Below are positions 14,361 through 15,696 of a stretch of DNA of 15,696 nt, piece after piece. The notes beneath the pieces are model-generated. The model saw nothing but the letters and a program-made list of their open reading frames with translations, was not told the DNA's origin and did no database searches. The DNA comes from an uncultured Peptococcaceae bacterium. GTDB lineage: Bacteria; Bacillota; Peptococcia; Peptococcales; Peptococcaceae. Position 1 is the stretch's first letter. Each line of letters begins with the position of its first letter. A program made the position numbers and the translations under genes. The stretch covers positions 1-15,696 of the forward strand of contig CAMFFG010000006.1 in the NCBI GenBank assembly GCA_945949655.1, given 5' to 3'.

Positions 14361-14389
14361 ATTATAGCATACCATTACGTATTTTTCTA
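14361..14389 (-). promoter_or_regulatory. Promoter of the toxin mRNA
   Basis: On the minus strand TATAAT (14361-14366) with TGC before it (extended -10); the -35 match, TAGAAA at 14384-14389, is weak. Transcription would begin near 14354, so the 5' pairing arm lies at the very start of the mRNA. Confidence 0.7.
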
Positions 14390-14428
14390 TCCCAGAACGG
14401 CAGCGTCATAAAAATACTGACCCGTTCC

Positions 14429-14704
14429 TTACAGTTTTTCCCGTTCTGCTTCTTCTTTCAGGTCCTCGATCCGCTGCAGATGCTCTGTAATATGCAAGCA
14501 CTCTGCGACATAAATGCTTTCCGGATTGTCTTTTTCCAGATGGTACACAGATTTACCGATCTGAGCGTACAGATTCTGAATCTCTTTTTCTTCTGTTGCA
14601 ATGTCCAGTTTCAGTTTTCCTGTCTCCGCCAGATCTTTGGCTTTATCTACAGCCAGATCTGCAGCCGTAGTCAGTTTCTTGCTGAAATCATCTAAAAATG
14701 CCAT
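14429..14704 (-). CDS. Small coiled-coil-like protein related to clostridial zinc-ribbon proteins, ribbon absent
   Basis: 91-residue, highly charged, almost wholly helical protein. The N-terminus MAFLDDFSKKLTTAADLAVDKAKDLAETGKL and the segment EKEIQNLYAQIGKSVY resemble the N-terminal helical part of zinc-ribbon domain proteins common in Clostridia. Those proteins end in paired CxxC motifs, whereas this one stops after LKEEAEREKL with a single cysteine (in AECLHI). Function unknown; no membrane helix or signal peptide. AGGAGG is eight bases before the ATG and lies in the loop of a 5-bp inverted repeat, TGATC/GATCA (14707-14722). Confidence 0.8.
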   Translation of the reverse strand: MAFLDDFSKKLTTAADLAVDKAKDLAETGKLKLDIATEEKEIQNLYAQIGKSVYHLEKDNPESIYVAECLHITEHLQRIEDLKEEAEREKL

Positions 14705-14735
14705 AGTGATCCCTCCTGATCAATTTATTATCTTT

Positions 14736-14746
14736 ATCATATCATA
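14736..14746 (-). promoter_or_regulatory. Probable -10 region of the 91-residue protein gene
   Basis: Overlapping TATGAT boxes on the minus strand, one preceded by TGA (extended -10), about 20-25 bp before the ribosome binding site. The -35 match (TTTGTA) is poor. Confidence 0.45.
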
Positions 14747-14796
14747 AATATGCGACAAATACAAAGAAATACCTTTCATCTGCTCTGGATTCGTTT

Positions 14797-15696
14797 TCAG
14801 GAGCGACAGTAATGTTTGCGCCGTACCAGAAGATAACACAAAGGCACCAGATACAAAAATACACTATAAGGCAACGCTCCGACCCCTACATGCATCACCG
14901 AGAGAGGTACTGCACAGGCAATAGACCAGGGAACCAGAGCAGCAATGGTAACTACCGAATTATTTAAATCGGCAGCCAACTCTTCCTGAGGCAGATCATG
15001 CTGTCGATACAGATTGGAAGTCATCTGCGTGATCAATGTGATTCCTATGGTCTGATTGCAGAACACACAGCTCAAAAACAGGGACAACAGTATCTGCGAT
15101 GGAAAAATATGCAGTCGTTCAAACATGTGATCCAGATAACGCTGCAACGGCTGCAGCATATTGGTGCCCTGAAAAATTCCCGCACATCCATTGGCCAGTG
15201 CAATGATAAAAATCACATTCAGCATGGAGACCACGCCACCGCCGGAAAAAATATTTTTTAGCGCCGGCGCACTGGCCTGATAGCCAACAACACAGTCTGC
15301 CAGCGCCGTCAACAGGCTCTGTTGCTGCGCGCTCACCGTCAGCAGAAAAGCGGCTGCTCCACTTACCAGGATCACATGAACGATCCGTACCCGGCACAGC
15401 GGCAGTATCACCAGCAGAACGGCGGGAATCATCACCGGCCATCCCAGATAAAAGCTGTCCTGTAAAGCTGCCACCACATTGGCATCTATGTTCTGGATCG
15501 GATTCTGCCAGGACATAACTGCATAAATCAATGTTGTCAGGCCCAGTGGCAACAACCCTATCTTAAAAGAAGTTTTCAGAAACCGGTTATGCTCCACACC
15601 AGTGACGGCAGAAATCAGCAATGCTGCAGAGGATAAGGGAGAACACCGTTCACCGAAAAAGGCACCAGACATAACCGCTCCCGCTGTCATCAGCAC
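14797..15696 (-). CDS. NhaC-family Na+/H+ antiporter, N-terminus beyond the right edge
   Basis: The C-terminal 299 residues of a polytopic membrane protein; the frame is open to the right edge, so the real start lies outside. The motif GAFFGERCSPLSSAALL near the visible start matches the GxxFGDxxSPLSDT signature of NhaC-type antiporters, and about eight hydrophobic helices follow, with FCNQTIGITL and NNSVVTIAALVPWSIAC typical of the later part of the family. NhaC proteins are about 450-480 residues, so some 150-180 residues are missing. They exchange Na+ for H+ across the cytoplasmic membrane; some relatives exchange organic acids such as malate/lactate instead, and this cannot be ruled out. 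The stop lies 93 bp before the next gene start, with no clear terminator between. Confidence 0.88.
   Translation of the reverse strand: MLMTAGAVMSGAFFGERCSPLSSAALLISAVTGVEHNRFLKTSFKIGLLPLGLTTLIYAVMSWQNPIQNIDANVVAALQDSFYLGWPVMIPAVLLVILPLCRVRIVHVILVSGAAAFLLTVSAQQQSLLTALADCVVGYQASAPALKNIFSGGGVVSMLNVIFIIALANGCAGIFQGTNMLQPLQRYLDHMFERLHIFPSQILLSLFLSCVFCNQTIGITLITQMTSNLYRQHDLPQEELAADLNNSVVTIAALVPWSIACAVPLSVMHVGVGALPYSVFLYLVPLCYLLVRRKHYCRS

Noticed and set aside
14391..14428. GAACGG/CCGTTC inverted repeat after the 91-residue protein gene as a terminator
   Set aside because: The stem is interrupted, and no T run follows directly on the minus strand. It may be a weak structure, but I cannot support a terminator call.

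Overview
The window (about 50% GC by eye) looks like chromosomal DNA of an anaerobic Bacillota. Three things suggest this: a six-cysteine SCIFF peptide, which is characteristic of Clostridia and relatives; a large Alu-domain-containing SRP RNA of the Bacilli/Clostridia type; and a type I toxin-antitoxin locus with a tiny hydrophobic toxin. A Negativicutes or other Clostridia-related genus is possible, but the sequence alone does not fix it.

Region 1 (1-2349, minus strand): glycerol kinase glpK is followed 28 bp later by a carbon-nitrogen hydrolase (nitrilase superfamily) that runs off the left edge. A strong terminator at 2284-2319 separates this pair from the next operon.

Region 2 (2350-10010, minus strand): ten or eleven tightly overlapping genes encode a multisubunit Mrp-type cation/proton antiporter. 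The order is mrpE-mrpF-mrpG-(MbhD-like)-(MbhE-like)-mrpB-mrpC-mrpD, then a second MrpD-like subunit, an 80-residue His-rich two-helix membrane protein, and a third antiporter-like subunit. This is the order of the membrane module (A to H) of archaeal membrane-bound hydrogenase, not the usual bacterial mrpABCDEFG. There is no fused MrpA and no hydrogenase or Fe-S module. A single promoter lies at about 9981-10010, with two inverted repeats in and above it. Several genes start at TTG, GTG or at ATGs overlapping the previous stop, which suggests translational coupling.

Region 3 (10011-13706, plus strand): a promoter-SCIFF-terminator unit, unusual in having no radical SAM maturase next to it. It is followed by an apparent operon of a nitroreductase, a YjjG-like HAD phosphatase and a 575-residue protein with an N-terminal pRiA4b ORF-3-like domain. 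The operon ends in a bidirectional terminator.

Region 4 (13707-14390): an RNA-rich stretch. The SRP RNA is on the minus strand with a clear promoter. Divergent from it is a short plus-strand RNA that is antisense to the 3' end of a minus-strand mRNA encoding a 24-residue membrane peptide. I read this as a type I toxin-antitoxin pair. The toxin mRNA has a 21-bp potential pairing between its 5' and 3' ends and a hairpin that covers its ribosome binding site.

Region 5 (14391-15696, minus strand): a 91-residue helical protein resembling the N-terminal part of clostridial zinc-ribbon proteins but without the ribbon, and the C-terminal 300 codons of an NhaC-family Na+/H+ antiporter that enters from the right edge. 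With Mrp and NhaC both present, sodium/proton exchange is the main physiological theme of the window.
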